Positions 1-8,632 of a DNA stretch of 64,000 bases are shown here, piece after piece. Position numbers and translations under genes: made by a program. The notes under the pieces are model-generated. The model searched no databases. It was given only the letters and a program-made list of their open reading frames with translations, and was not told where the DNA came from. The stretch lies in assembly GCF_036347055.1 (NCBI RefSeq), contig NZ_CP108882.1, positions 6,250,001-6,314,000 on the forward strand, read 5' to 3'. The stretch's first letter is position 1. The number at the start of each line of letters is the position of its first letter. This DNA is from Streptomyces sp. NBC_00820. GTDB lineage: Bacteria; Actinomycetota; Actinomycetes; Streptomycetales; Streptomycetaceae.

Positions 1-16
1 AAGCAGGAGCCGTCCC

Positions 17-1801
17 ATGACCGAAAGCCCCGAGCAGGACCACGACCCGGGTGATGTGGCCGTCATCGGCATGTCCCTCCGGGCACCCGGAGCCCCCACC
101 AAGGAACAGTTCTGGGACAACCTCGTGCACGGCAGGGAGTCCGTGTCGTTCCTCGCCAAGGACGACATCCACGTGGACGAGACCCTGATCCACAGCCCGT
201 TCTACGTGCGGGCCTGCGGAGTGCTCGACACCTACGACAAGTTCGACCCGTCGGTGTTCGGCATCAGCGACCGGATGGCGGTCGCGATGACACCGGAGAA
301 CCGGCTGTTCCTGGAGAGCGCGTGGGAGACGCTCGAGGACGGCTCCTACGACCCGGACCGGATCAGGGGCGAGGTGGGCATCTACGGCGCCAACAACCCG
401 CAGACCGCCGCGCTCTACAGCTCCCCGCCGGACCGGGTCTCGGTCGGCCCCGAGGCGATCGAGGCCAGTCTGGCGTGGTCGCCGGACACCATGACCTCCA
501 ACGCCCTGTACTACATGGGGCTGACCGGCGAGGCCGTCACCGTCGCCGCTGTCTGCGCCGGCTTCCACTACGCGGTGCACCTGGCCTGCCAGTCGCTGCT
601 GCTCGGCCAGACCGACATGGCGATCGCCGGCGGCGCCATGGTCCGTCTGCCGCACCCCCGAGGTCACCTGTGGGAGGAGAACCGCGTCCTGTCGAAGGAC
701 GGTCACTGCCGTCCCTTCGACGCCAACGGCACCGGCACCGCGCTGTCCAGCGGTGTCGTCACGGTACTGCTCAAGCCGCTGGCACAGGCCGTCGCCGACC
801 GCGACCACGTCTACGCCGTGGTCAAGGGTTCGGCCGTCAACAACAACGGTGTCAGCGCGGTGGCCTACGGTCTGGCACAGCCGGAGCGGCTGAGCGCGTG
901 CATCGCCAACGCCATGGAGGTCGGTGGCGTCACCCCGGACACCGTGTCCATGTACGAGGCCAACGGTCTCGGGTTGCCGATGACCGACGAACTCGAGGTG
1001 CACGCGGCGAACATGGCGTTCGGCAAGCAGACCGGCACCACCTCGATCGGCGGGGTCAAGGGCAACGTGGGCCACGGCGGCGTGGTGTCGGGCGGCTTCG
1101 GTGCGATGAAGGCCGTGATGGCCCTGTACCACAGGAAGCTGCCCGCGACGATCAACCTGACGGAGGTCAACCAGGACCTCGACCTCCCCAGCACCCCGTT
1201 CGTGCCGCAGCTGGAGACGGCCGACTGGGAACCGGAGTCCGGGATCCGGCGTGCGGGCATCACCTCGCTCGGCGGTGGTGGCTACAACGCGCACCTGGTG
1301 CTGGAAGAGCCGCCGACGGCCGCCGGACGTGCCCCCGAGGCCGACGGCAGGCCGCGCCTGGCCACGCTGTCCGCCCTGGACGACGAAGCGCTGGCCCGTC
1401 AGCGCGCGAGGCTGAAGGACTGGCTGGAGGCCGACCCCGGCCTGCGCCTGGACGACGTCTGCTTCAGCCTCAACATGGGCCGCAAGGTGATGGCCCGCCG
1501 GTGGGCGGCCGTGGTCCGCAGCCGTGCGGAGCTGATCGCGGCGCTCTCCGCGGACTCCCCGGCAGGCATGGCCGTCGAGACCGCGACCGCGCCGCGGGTG
1601 GCTGTCGACTCCTTTCCCCGCAACGACAACGGGATCGTGCGGTCCGGGACGGACGCACAGGCGCTGTCCGACCTGGCCGCCGCCTGGGTCGGCGGCCAAC
1701 AGGTGGACTTCGCCGCCCTGCACGCCGGGGAGGCCAGCCACCGCGTGCCGCTGCCCGCGTACCCGTTCCGGCCGCGCCGGTTCTGGCGTACGGACTGGTG
1801 A
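17..1801 (+). CDS. Stand-alone ketosynthase-like protein (PKS KS domain), probably non-elongating
   Basis: 594 aa; ATG preceded by AGGAG. Residues about 12-435 form a polyketide beta-ketoacyl synthase fold: the DPQ-R-like motif reads TPENR (92-96), the nucleophile is Cys180 in AAVCAG, and the C-terminal KS motif GGGGYNAHLVLEEP is clear. The C-terminus (RVPLPAYPFRPRRFW) resembles the linker that normally follows an acyltransferase, but no AT, KR or ACP domain is present. The first catalytic His (HGTGT motif) is Asn316 (YEANGLG), while the second His (353, NVGHGG) and its Lys348 remain. KS domains lacking the HGTGT His usually cannot condense and act as transfer or gating domains. Inference: an in-trans KS0-like partner of an assembly line lying to the left. 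Its stop overlaps the P450 start. Confidence 0.85.
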   Translation: MTESPEQDHDPGDVAVIGMSLRAPGAPTKEQFWDNLVHGRESVSFLAKDDIHVDETLIHSPFYVRACGVLDTYDKFDPSVFGISDRMAVAMTPENRLFLESAWETLEDGSYDPDRIRGEVGIYGANNPQTAALYSSPPDRVSVGPEAIEASLAWSPDTMTSNALYYMGLTGEAVTVAAVCAGFHYAVHLACQSLLLGQTDMAIAGGAMVRLPHPRGHLWEENRVLSKDGHCRPFDANGTGTALSSGVVTVLLKPLAQAVADRDHVYAVVKGSAVNNNGVSAVAYGLAQPERLSACIANAMEVGGVTPDTVSMYEANGLGLPMTDELEVHAANMAFGKQTGTTSIGGVKGNVGHGGVVSGGFGAMKAVMALYHRKLPATINLTEVNQDLDLPSTPFVPQLETADWEPESGIRRAGITSLGGGGYNAHLVLEEPPTAAGRAPEADGRPRLATLSALDDEALARQRARLKDWLEADPGLRLDDVCFSLNMGRKVMARRWAAVVRSRAELIAALSADSPAGMAVETATAPRVAVDSFPRNDNGIVRSGTDAQALSDLAAAWVGGQQVDFAALHAGEASHRVPLPAYPFRPRRFWRTDW

Positions 1802-3039
1802 CCGTGAGCACGTGGGCACCGGGCACCGTGGACCTGGGCGATCCGGACACCTTCGCGGACCACGACCTCGACGAGTTCTGGCGCACCCTGCGGGACACCG
1901 CCCCGGTGTCCTGGAACCCTCCGGCCGACGGCCGCCGGGGATTTTGGGTGCTCTCCCGTTACGACGACATCATGGCCACCTACCGGGACGACGTGAACTT
2001 CACGTCCGAGCACGGCAACGTGCTCGTCACCCTCCTGGGCGGCGGTGACGCCGGTGCCGGCCGGATGCTGGCCGTCACCGACGGGCACCGGCACCATGAG
2101 CTGCGCAAGATCCTCCAACGGGTGCTCTCGCCGCGGGTCCTCGACGAGGTCGCGCGGGCGGTGCGGGTCAACACCCGGCAGCTGATCCGGGAGGCGGCCG
2201 AGTCCGGCGGCTGCGACTTCGCCGAGCAGATCGCCGGCCGGATCCCGATGACCACGATCTCGAACCTGCTCGGCGTGCCCGAGCAGGACCGGGACTTCCT
2301 TCTCACCCTGACCAAGACGGCGCTGTCGACCGACGACGAGGACATCGACGACGTCGACTCCGAGATGGCCCGCAACGAGATCCTGATGTACTTCGCGGAC
2401 ATCGTCGAGGAGCGGCGTGAGTCCCCGGGCCAGGACGTGATCAGCATGCTCGTCGGCAGCTCCGTCGACGGTGTGCCACTGTCCGACGACGACGTCGTGC
2501 TCAACTGCTACAGCCTGATCATCGGCGGCGACGAGACCAGCCGGCTCACGATGATCGACTGCGTCCGCACGCTCGCGGCCCACCCCGAGCAGTGGCTGCG
2601 GTTCAAGCACGGTGAGGTCGCCGTCGAGACCGCCGTGGACGAGGTGCTGCGCTGGGCGTCACCCACGATGCACTTCGGGCGCACCGTCGTCCGCGAGACC
2701 GAACTGCACGGTGAACGGCTGCGCCCGGACGAGATCGTCACGCTCTGGCACGCCTCCGGCAACCGCGACGAACGGGTCTTCGAGAAGCCCGGGGAGTTCG
2801 ACCTCGCCCGCACTCCCAACAAACACATGGCCTTCGGCTACGGCCCGCACTTCTGCGTCGGCTCGTACCTCGCCAAAGTGGAGATCTCCGAACTGCTCCT
2901 CGCCCTACGGGACTTCACCACCGGATTCGAGCAGGCCGGCGAGGCGCTGCCCATCCGGTCCAACTTCCTGACCGGCTTCTCCACGCTGCCGGTGCGGTTC
3001 CGGCCCGATCACCGCGGACTGAAAGAGGTCGACCTATGA
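1798..3039 (+). CDS. Cytochrome P450
   Basis: 413 aa from GTG 1798, which overlaps the KS stop as GTGA; GTG 1804 is an equally possible start. The reading frame is open far upstream inside the KS gene, but that part is a shadow. Seen: I-helix motif IIGGDETSR, K-helix ExxR (EVLR) and the haem-ligand loop FGYGPHFCVG with its Cys. A soluble bacterial class I monooxygenase needing ferredoxin partners not seen here. The coupling with an MbtH-like gene suggests oxidation of a carrier-bound amino acid or ketide, as in NRPS beta-hydroxylating P450s; that substrate is inference. Its stop overlaps the next start as ATGA. Confidence 0.93.
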   Translation: MTVSTWAPGTVDLGDPDTFADHDLDEFWRTLRDTAPVSWNPPADGRRGFWVLSRYDDIMATYRDDVNFTSEHGNVLVTLLGGGDAGAGRMLAVTDGHRHHELRKILQRVLSPRVLDEVARAVRVNTRQLIREAAESGGCDFAEQIAGRIPMTTISNLLGVPEQDRDFLLTLTKTALSTDDEDIDDVDSEMARNEILMYFADIVEERRESPGQDVISMLVGSSVDGVPLSDDDVVLNCYSLIIGGDETSRLTMIDCVRTLAAHPEQWLRFKHGEVAVETAVDEVLRWASPTMHFGRTVVRETELHGERLRPDEIVTLWHASGNRDERVFEKPGEFDLARTPNKHMAFGYGPHFCVGSYLAKVEISELLLALRDFTTGFEQAGEALPIRSNFLTGFSTLPVRFRPDHRGLKEVDL

Positions 3040-3230
3040 GCGGTAACCCCTTCGTCGGGGGCGACGCCGAGTGGCTGGTCGTGGCGAACGCCGGCGGGCA
3101 GTACGCGCTGTGGCGGCCGTACCTGGACGTACCGAAGGGCTGGCGGGTCGTCCACTCCTGCCCGGACCGTGACGGCGCCCTCGACCATGTCGAGCGACTT
3201 CACGGCGGTGGTGAGACACCGATGACCTGA
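3036..3230 (+). CDS. MbtH-like protein, divergent
   Basis: 64 aa. MbtH proteins bind and activate NRPS adenylation domains. Seen: the NPF start motif, ALWRPYLDVPKGW (family S-x-W and VPxGW positions kept) and a D-x-VE helix. The third conserved Trp of the family, expected in the C-terminal ENW-like segment, is replaced by VERLHGG. The ATG overlaps the P450 stop. It implies that an NRPS adenylation domain is encoded outside the window to the left. Confidence 0.85.
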   Translation: MSGNPFVGGDAEWLVVANAGGQYALWRPYLDVPKGWRVVHSCPDRDGALDHVERLHGGGETPMT

Positions 3231-3346
3231 CCGCCGTGCGCTGGTGCGCGGCACCGGAGCCGCTTGCGACGGGCCCCACGCCTTGGTGGAGCGCTCCCAC
3301 ACGCACTGAACAGACACCCGACCGGCGACCGCAGGAAGCGCGAGTG

Positions 3347-4042
3347 ATGAACATCTACATTTCAGGACGAGGGGCGTTCGCGGTGCAGGTCGCGGAGGCT
3401 CTGCTGGACGAAGGACACAAGATCGTAGGAATAGCCGCCCCCCGGCTGCGCCATGGACATTCCGACGAGAGCAACGCGCTGTCCTGGGATCGCCTGCGCG
3501 CCTGGGCGTATCCCAGGAACATCCCCTGGACGGACTCGGCCGAACTGCGCGCGGCGCATGTCCCGGACGGGGTGGACGTCATCGTCGCCGCGCATTCGCA
3601 CGCCTTCCTCGGCCGCCGGACGCGTGCCAGGGCGGCCGTCGCCACCATCGGCTACCACCCCAGCCTGTTGCCGTTGCACCGGGGCCGGGACGCGATCCGA
3701 TGGACGATCCGCGACGGTGACAAGGTGACGGGCGGAAGCGTCTACCACCTCACGGAGCGCACCGACGGCGGTCCGCTCGCCGCCCAGGAGCACCTGTTCG
3801 TGCCCCCCGGCTCGACCGCGCAGAGCCTGTGGCGCGAGCATCTGGCCCCGCTCGGCGTGCGGTTGCTGCTGAAGGTGGTCGCCGACCTCGCCAAGGGCAG
3901 GCGGATCGAGGTCCCCCAGGACGAGAAGGTCGCGACCTGGGAACCTGCGATGGGCGCGCCACCCCTGTTCAAGCCCGAACTCATCGAGCTCCCCGGAACG
4001 GTGCCCGTGGACGGCAGCAGGGGTGCGCTTCACGCGCAGTGA
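3347..4042 (+). CDS. Formyltransferase-family protein
   Basis: 231 aa; ATG 3347 chosen because AGGAAG lies 9-10 nt upstream and the Rossmann start (MNIYISGRGAFA) follows directly; the longer frame to 3236 has no homologous look. Residues about 100-150 carry the formyltransferase core: YHPSLLPLHRGRDA, then LTERTDGGPLAAQ. The catalytic His and Asp of the N-H-D triad are visible, but the Asn two residues before the His is Gly (IGYHPS), as I remember for a short formyltransferase subfamily. A likely N-formyl tailoring enzyme using 10-formyl-THF; the acceptor is unknown. Last gene before the island boundary, 116 bp after the MbtH gene. Confidence 0.8.
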   Translation: MNIYISGRGAFAVQVAEALLDEGHKIVGIAAPRLRHGHSDESNALSWDRLRAWAYPRNIPWTDSAELRAAHVPDGVDVIVAAHSHAFLGRRTRARAAVATIGYHPSLLPLHRGRDAIRWTIRDGDKVTGGSVYHLTERTDGGPLAAQEHLFVPPGSTAQSLWREHLAPLGVRLLLKVVADLAKGRRIEVPQDEKVATWEPAMGAPPLFKPELIELPGTVPVDGSRGALHAQ

Positions 4043-4121
4043 GCCGCCCGGCGTGTCCCGGTGATCCGCACCAGCTCGGCGCCGGCGGGGCCGGGGGCCA
4101 CGCACACGAGGCGGCACGCGG

Positions 4122-4207
4122 TCCGCAGGTCGGCCGGCCTGCGGAGGTGTCGTGCCCGTTGCCCCCAAGGGGCACGACACTGTGCCGGTCAGATGTCGCG
4201 GAAGAGA
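4122..4207. repeat. Left island boundary repeat: relic of the murA 3' end and terminator
   Basis: Ungapped match to 53948-54033 with 13 mismatches in 86 bp. It contains the last codons of murA in minus sense (LFRDI and a TGA stop at 4190-4192) and its terminator hairpin. Upstream of LFRDI the frame does not continue into MurA sequence, so this is only a 3' fragment. The longest identical block is CCAAGGGGCACGACAC, a candidate crossover core. Such a displaced 3' end is the usual scar of an element that integrated into the end of a gene. Confidence 0.8.
4147..4180. terminator. Hairpin in the left boundary repeat
   Basis: 14-bp stem with one mismatch (GTGTCGTGCCCGTT against AAGGGGCACGACAC) and a 6-nt loop. 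Nearly identical to the murA terminator at 53973-54006. It now also sits about 105 bp after the formyltransferase gene and may terminate it. Confidence 0.75.
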
Positions 4208-4210
4208 CCA

Positions 4211-4620
4211 GACAGCCCCGTGGCTTGCCGTGATGTGCGGCTGCGGGGCGCCGACCTGTGTAGATGATCTTTCGGCTGTTCCGCGGTCATGCCCGTTGGC
4301 GTGGCCGGAAGCCAGAGGAGTCCCAGGAGTGTCCGTCGGATCGTCGGCGTCGACGATGAAGGGCGCACGGCGCGAAGTGACCGGTCGGATCGGGCGCGAC
4401 CTGCAGGTTCCGCCGTGGCAGCCGTACCGGACGGAGTGGCCGGCCCGACCGCCGCGGGCAGGCCATCACGGCGTACGGGCCGTCCAGTGCAGTTCAAAGG
4501 GGGCGTCTGCGTTCAGGCGCTCGCGCCGAGCAGGGGGGCGGTGATCGTCCCGGCGCTTTTTCGGGCGGCCTGAGCGGGGCCTTTTCTTGGAATGAGACCC
4601 ATGCCTAAAGTGAAGAATTC
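4211..4620. other. Intergenic, no gene seen
   Basis: Several overlapping short open frames exist, but none has an RBS with a recognisable domain. Composition is ordinary high-GC. This is the left flank of the island between the boundary repeat and the first island promoter. Confidence 0.5.
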
Positions 4621-4638
4621 GTGTACGTTGTCAACGCG
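4621..4638 (+). promoter_or_regulatory. Island dyad, copy 1 (methylase-like operon)
   Basis: GTGTACGTTGTCAACGCG. It matches the best copy (50148-50165, minus sense) at 15 of 18 positions. The right half GTCAAC plus GCG is intact and the left half is degenerate. It lies 45 bp upstream of the ATG at 4683. Confidence 0.65.
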
Positions 4639-4682
4639 CTTACCTCCCCAGGGTTCGAGGGCGGCCCGTGTACGCTGGACCC

Positions 4683-6338
4683 ATGACAGAGAATGCCGCT
4701 TCACCGGTCGGCCCCCTTGTCACGGGTGCTGAGATCGCTCGGCTGGCCGGAGTGACTCGGGCCGCTGTCTCTAATTGGCGTCGGCGCTACGGCGACTTTC
4801 CCGCCCCCGCCGGCGGCGGGGCGAGCAGCCCGCTCTACTCCCTCGGTGATGTGCAGGAGTGGCTGGACCGACAGCGCAAGAGTCACGAGGTGTCTCCTGA
4901 GGTCGAGCTGTGGCAGGCCTTGCGGGCCGCGTACGGGGATCAGATGATCACGGGCCTGGCAGCGGTGGCCGGCATGCTCGCAGCGGGACGTGAGGTGAAG
5001 CTGCCGGACGATATCGCCGCGCGGGTGGACGCGCTGATCCGGACCGAGGCGCCCGTCGGCCTTGTGAGTGGCCTCACTGAAAGATTCATGGACTCCGCCA
5101 GACGTGCGGGATCGGACCAAGTGACTTCGGAGCGCGTGGTGCGTGCCGTGTGCCGCTTCGTTCCCGAGCTACCGGCCGACGCCACCGTCTTCGATCCAGC
5201 CTGCGGAATCGGGGTGCTGCTTCTTTCCGTCGCACCGGGACCGGCCATGCAATGCCGTGGTCAAGAGATGGACGCGGACAGTGCTCGCTTCGCGCAACTT
5301 CGTGCCAGCCTCACAGGGAGGTCGAATGTGCGCATCACAGCGGGTGATTCCCTCCGTTCTGATGAATGGCCGGATCTGAAAGCCGACCTGGTCGTTTGCG
5401 ACCCACCAGCTGGTGTGACCGAGTGGGGACGGGGTGAGCTGCTGCTTGACTCTCGATGGGAACTCGGTACCCCGTCCAAGGCCGAAGGGGAGCTGGCGTG
5501 GCTCCAGCACGCTTATGCCCACACCAAGCCTGGCGGTTGGGTTCTCTTGGTCATGCCCGCCTCGGTCGCGTATCGCAAGGCGGGGCGCCGTATCCGGGCA
5601 GAGCTGGTGCGCCGGGGCATCGTGCGGCAGATCGTAGCCCTGCCGCCTGGGACGGCGACGTCTCACGCCCTGCCCGTCCACCTATGGCTGCTGCGGCGTC
5701 CTGAGGACGGGGCAGGCGCGGGTGCGCACCACGCCGTGCGCATGGTCGACTTGACTGCCAACAGTCCGGACGACGATCTGGAACCACGGCCCGACCAGGT
5801 TACCGATGTACAGCCGATCGATCTCCTCGACGATACTGTCGACCTGACTCCTGGCAGCCATCTGCGGGCCTCACATCGTGACTATTCGGGGGAATACACG
5901 ATGCTGCGCGCTGAATTGCAGGAAGAGATCCGCCGATTCGCCCTTCTTTTGCCCGAACTTGGGGCAGGGGACGGGCCGGGGGCACTGGACGGAGCCACCA
6001 CCAGTGTTGCTGAACTCGCCCGGGCTGGACTCGTCGCCTACGACAGTCAGGAACCCGTGTCGAACAGCGAGCAGCTCGACACGGACTACCTGCAGGGGTT
6101 CTTGCGCAGTTCCGCCAACGTCCGCCGGTCCACGAGTGCCAGCGGGACCTTCCGCGCAGACGGCAAGGGATCACGAATTCCGCGCATGGGCATTGAGGAG
6201 CAGCGCCGATATGGCTCCGCCTTCCGGGCGTTGACAGCGTTCGAAGAGGCGATGCGGAAGATGGACGAACTGAGCCGGCGACTCGCTGAGGTCGCCCGTG
6301 ACGGCCTGGCCTCCGGTGCCCTGGCGCCGGAGGACTGA
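4683..6338 (+). CDS. HTH plus N6-adenine DNA methylase-like protein (HsdM-type fold)
   Basis: 551 aa from ATG 4683; an in-frame GTG at 4668 is less likely. Residues about 12-65 form a MerR-like helix-turn-helix (GAEIARLAGVTRAAVSNWRRR). Residues about 145-350 match the HsdM/N6-methylase Rossmann core, with SAM motif I DPACGIG (171-177) and catalytic motif IV VCDPPAG (238-244). Motif IV is normally (N/D)PP(Y/F); the aromatic residue that stacks on the target adenine is Ala here, so catalysis is doubtful and a DNA-binding or sensing role is possible. A C-terminal helical region follows. Single-gene operon behind island dyad copy 1, convergent with the RelE-helicase gene. Confidence 0.8.
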   Translation: MTENAASPVGPLVTGAEIARLAGVTRAAVSNWRRRYGDFPAPAGGGASSPLYSLGDVQEWLDRQRKSHEVSPEVELWQALRAAYGDQMITGLAAVAGMLAAGREVKLPDDIAARVDALIRTEAPVGLVSGLTERFMDSARRAGSDQVTSERVVRAVCRFVPELPADATVFDPACGIGVLLLSVAPGPAMQCRGQEMDADSARFAQLRASLTGRSNVRITAGDSLRSDEWPDLKADLVVCDPPAGVTEWGRGELLLDSRWELGTPSKAEGELAWLQHAYAHTKPGGWVLLVMPASVAYRKAGRRIRAELVRRGIVRQIVALPPGTATSHALPVHLWLLRRPEDGAGAGAHHAVRMVDLTANSPDDDLEPRPDQVTDVQPIDLLDDTVDLTPGSHLRASHRDYSGEYTMLRAELQEEIRRFALLLPELGAGDGPGALDGATTSVAELARAGLVAYDSQEPVSNSEQLDTDYLQGFLRSSANVRRSTSASGTFRADGKGSRIPRMGIEEQRRYGSAFRALTAFEEAMRKMDELSRRLAEVARDGLASGALAPED

Positions 6339-6394
6339 GGACGGTGCGGGGGACACTCGGCGGGGCTCCGCACGTGCCCGCTCCGCACTGTGAT

Positions 6395-8530
6395 TCAGGC
6401 CATGCCGGGCAGGAACGGGCTCGCGGTTCCGCTCCATGTCACACTCAGCGCCTCACGAGCGCGGGTACAGGCGACGAAGAGAAGACAACGCTCTCGGAGC
6501 AGGTCGGCGTCGTGCTGCAGCGGGTCGGCTTCACGTGCGGTGATCTCACGGGCGAACGGGACAGCGCCCTCCGCGACGCCCAGCACGGACACGGCCCGGA
6601 ACTCCAGCCCCTTCATCGCATGCATTGTTGCCAAGCGCACGCCTTCGCGCTCCTGCTCGGTCTGCCCCTTGACCCGTAGCACCGGAATGCCGGCGGCCTT
6701 CAGTTTCTCCTCGGCGGCGTCGAGAGAGAGGTTGAAGCGCGCGCACACGCCGATCTCGTGCGGTGCGAGTCCATCGGCGAGCAGCTCACGGACCCGGTCG
6801 ACCAGCGCTGCGGTCTCCTCTTGCCGGGTGGTGAACCCTTGCGTCTGAGGGCGGCTTCCATGGAGCAGAGAGCGGTACCCGGCCAGTGAATCCGTTCCCT
6901 CGCCCTCCAAGGCATCGATCGTGACAGGCGCGAGCAGCCGTGCCGACCAGGCGAGGATCTCCTCGGTCGAGCGGTAGTTGACATGCAGACGGAAACTCCT
7001 GCCGGTGGTGGCGATACCCAGGGAGCCCAGGGACACCCTGGAGTCGTAGATCCGCTGATGCGGGTCTCCGGTGACGAACAGGTCGTCGGGCCCGGGGGAG
7101 ACAGCGGCACGCAACACTCGCCACTGGGCGGGATGCAGGTCCTGCGCCTCGTCGACGACGATGTGGGCGTACGGGGCCGGTCCGGCGGCGAGGAGATCGG
7201 CGGCCCGTCCACACACGCGCTGGTGGGTGGTCTCGCCGCGGTCGCACAACAGCTGCTCGAACCGCTCGACACCGCCCCACAGCAGCTGGCGGCGGGCGGC
7301 ACCGAGACCGGTGCCCCGGCCACGGCGGCTCGCGCCGAGGTAGGCGTCGAGATCGTGCAGATCCTGGCCGAGGACGACGTGCCGGTACTCCTGAGCGAGG
7401 AACTGGGCGGTGAACGGCAGATCGAGCTGCTTGATCACCTTTTCCCACAGCTGCCGCTGTTCCCGGTCTCCGACCGGCTTGGGCACGGTCCCCGACTGCG
7501 CGCGCACGATGCTGTTCGCGAACGCGTCGACGGTCGTCACGTCGACCCGGTCCAGCAGATCCTTGTCCTCGGCGAGGAGCAGGCCGAGCATCTCACGCAG
7601 TCCGGCGGCGAGCGCGTTCGTGTACGTGGTCAGCAGAACGCGACCGTCCGCCGAGCGGCCCAGCAGGTGCTTGACCCGGTGCAGGGCAGCCACCGTCTTC
7701 CCTGTCCCGGGCCCGCCCGTGACCTGGACCGGACCCCTGTACGAGGTGCGGTAGGCGACGCGTCGCTGCGAGGGGTGGAGGAAGACCCGCCAGGCCGCGA
7801 ACGGCTTCTCCAGCGCCTCCTCAAGCTCCCTGGGACCGGTCACCAGACGGATGCGCCCAGAAGTGTTGGCGATCACCGTGGCCAGGTCCTCGACAGGTTC
7901 GGCCGGAGCGTCGACGGGACGGCGGACGGCGACCACGTCCCGGTACACCTCGTCAGGCTTGAATCCTTCGGCGAGGAACTGCAGTACCTCCAGCTGGTCT
8001 TCGGGCAGGAGTGTGGCGAACGCCTCCAGTTGGGCCTTGTCCACGAAGGAGCGCGCGGCGCGCAACACCTGTTCATCGATGCCGAGTTCGCGCAGCGTGC
8101 CGTCGGAGTACGCCGCGAACAGCAGCCGGGATGCCGTGCGCGCGGCCGTCTCGTACAGCGGTGTCAGTTCGTCCAGGGCGACGGCGTTGCGCACCTCCAG
8201 CGCGCGGGTCGCGGTGTTGGCGCTGTACAGGCGCTTTGCCGCCCATGTGTAGGCATCATCGTGCGGCAACACGTTGACCAGCAGGAACATGTCGCTGCCG
8301 TCGTCGGGGGCGAGGACGACGCCCCGCCAGAAATCCGTGATCCGGATGGTGCGCATCCGTTGGTCACGGGCGTTACCGACGGACTCCAGGTGCAGTCCCT
8401 TGTCCGAGTTGAGCTCGGCGACGGTCAAGGCCTGGAACTTCGCCATGGCCTTGCGCACTCCGGCACGTACCGGCTTCTCCAGGGTGTCGTAGCCGTCCCA
8501 GAAACTCTGGGCAAAGGCGAGCCGGGGCAT
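6395..8530 (-). CDS. RelE/ParE-like domain fused to UvrD/Rep superfamily-1 helicase
   Basis: 711 aa from ATG 8530, chosen for the purine-rich RBS just upstream (AAAGGAAAG). The first ~100 residues look like a RelE/ParE-type toxin fold (DKGLHLE, RTIRITDFWRGVVL, HDDAYTWA). Residues from about 255 form an SF1 helicase: Walker A GGPGTGKT (~271-278), Walker B VVDEAQDLHP, GDPHQRIYD, NYRSTEEIL, motif V ATMHAMKGLEF and motif VI VACTRARE. It lies 102 nt after mcrC on the same strand, so it is probably the third gene of the mcrB-mcrC operon. A DNA translocase carrying a possible RNase or degenerate binding module; the RelE assignment is by pattern only. Confidence 0.82.
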   Translation of the reverse strand: MPRLAFAQSFWDGYDTLEKPVRAGVRKAMAKFQALTVAELNSDKGLHLESVGNARDQRMRTIRITDFWRGVVLAPDDGSDMFLLVNVLPHDDAYTWAAKRLYSANTATRALEVRNAVALDELTPLYETAARTASRLLFAAYSDGTLRELGIDEQVLRAARSFVDKAQLEAFATLLPEDQLEVLQFLAEGFKPDEVYRDVVAVRRPVDAPAEPVEDLATVIANTSGRIRLVTGPRELEEALEKPFAAWRVFLHPSQRRVAYRTSYRGPVQVTGGPGTGKTVAALHRVKHLLGRSADGRVLLTTYTNALAAGLREMLGLLLAEDKDLLDRVDVTTVDAFANSIVRAQSGTVPKPVGDREQRQLWEKVIKQLDLPFTAQFLAQEYRHVVLGQDLHDLDAYLGASRRGRGTGLGAARRQLLWGGVERFEQLLCDRGETTHQRVCGRAADLLAAGPAPYAHIVVDEAQDLHPAQWRVLRAAVSPGPDDLFVTGDPHQRIYDSRVSLGSLGIATTGRSFRLHVNYRSTEEILAWSARLLAPVTIDALEGEGTDSLAGYRSLLHGSRPQTQGFTTRQEETAALVDRVRELLADGLAPHEIGVCARFNLSLDAAEEKLKAAGIPVLRVKGQTEQEREGVRLATMHAMKGLEFRAVSVLGVAEGAVPFAREITAREADPLQHDADLLRERCLLFVACTRAREALSVTWSGTASPFLPGMA

Positions 8531-8632
8531 GGAGTCTTTCCTTTCTTCCTGACCGGGCCGCTGTGCCGGCACCGGTCCGATTCCGCGAGGAGACATGCGG
8601 GTGAGCGATGGCTTCCTCGTGGTCTTCCGTGG

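Noticed and set aside
322..1797. The N-terminal 492 codons of the open P450 frame
   Set aside because: Arg/Gly-rich shadow of the KS gene; P450 homology begins only after GTG 1798.
6225..6240. GTTGACAGC inside the methylase-like gene as another dyad
   Set aside because: Only one arm is present and it lies in coding sequence.
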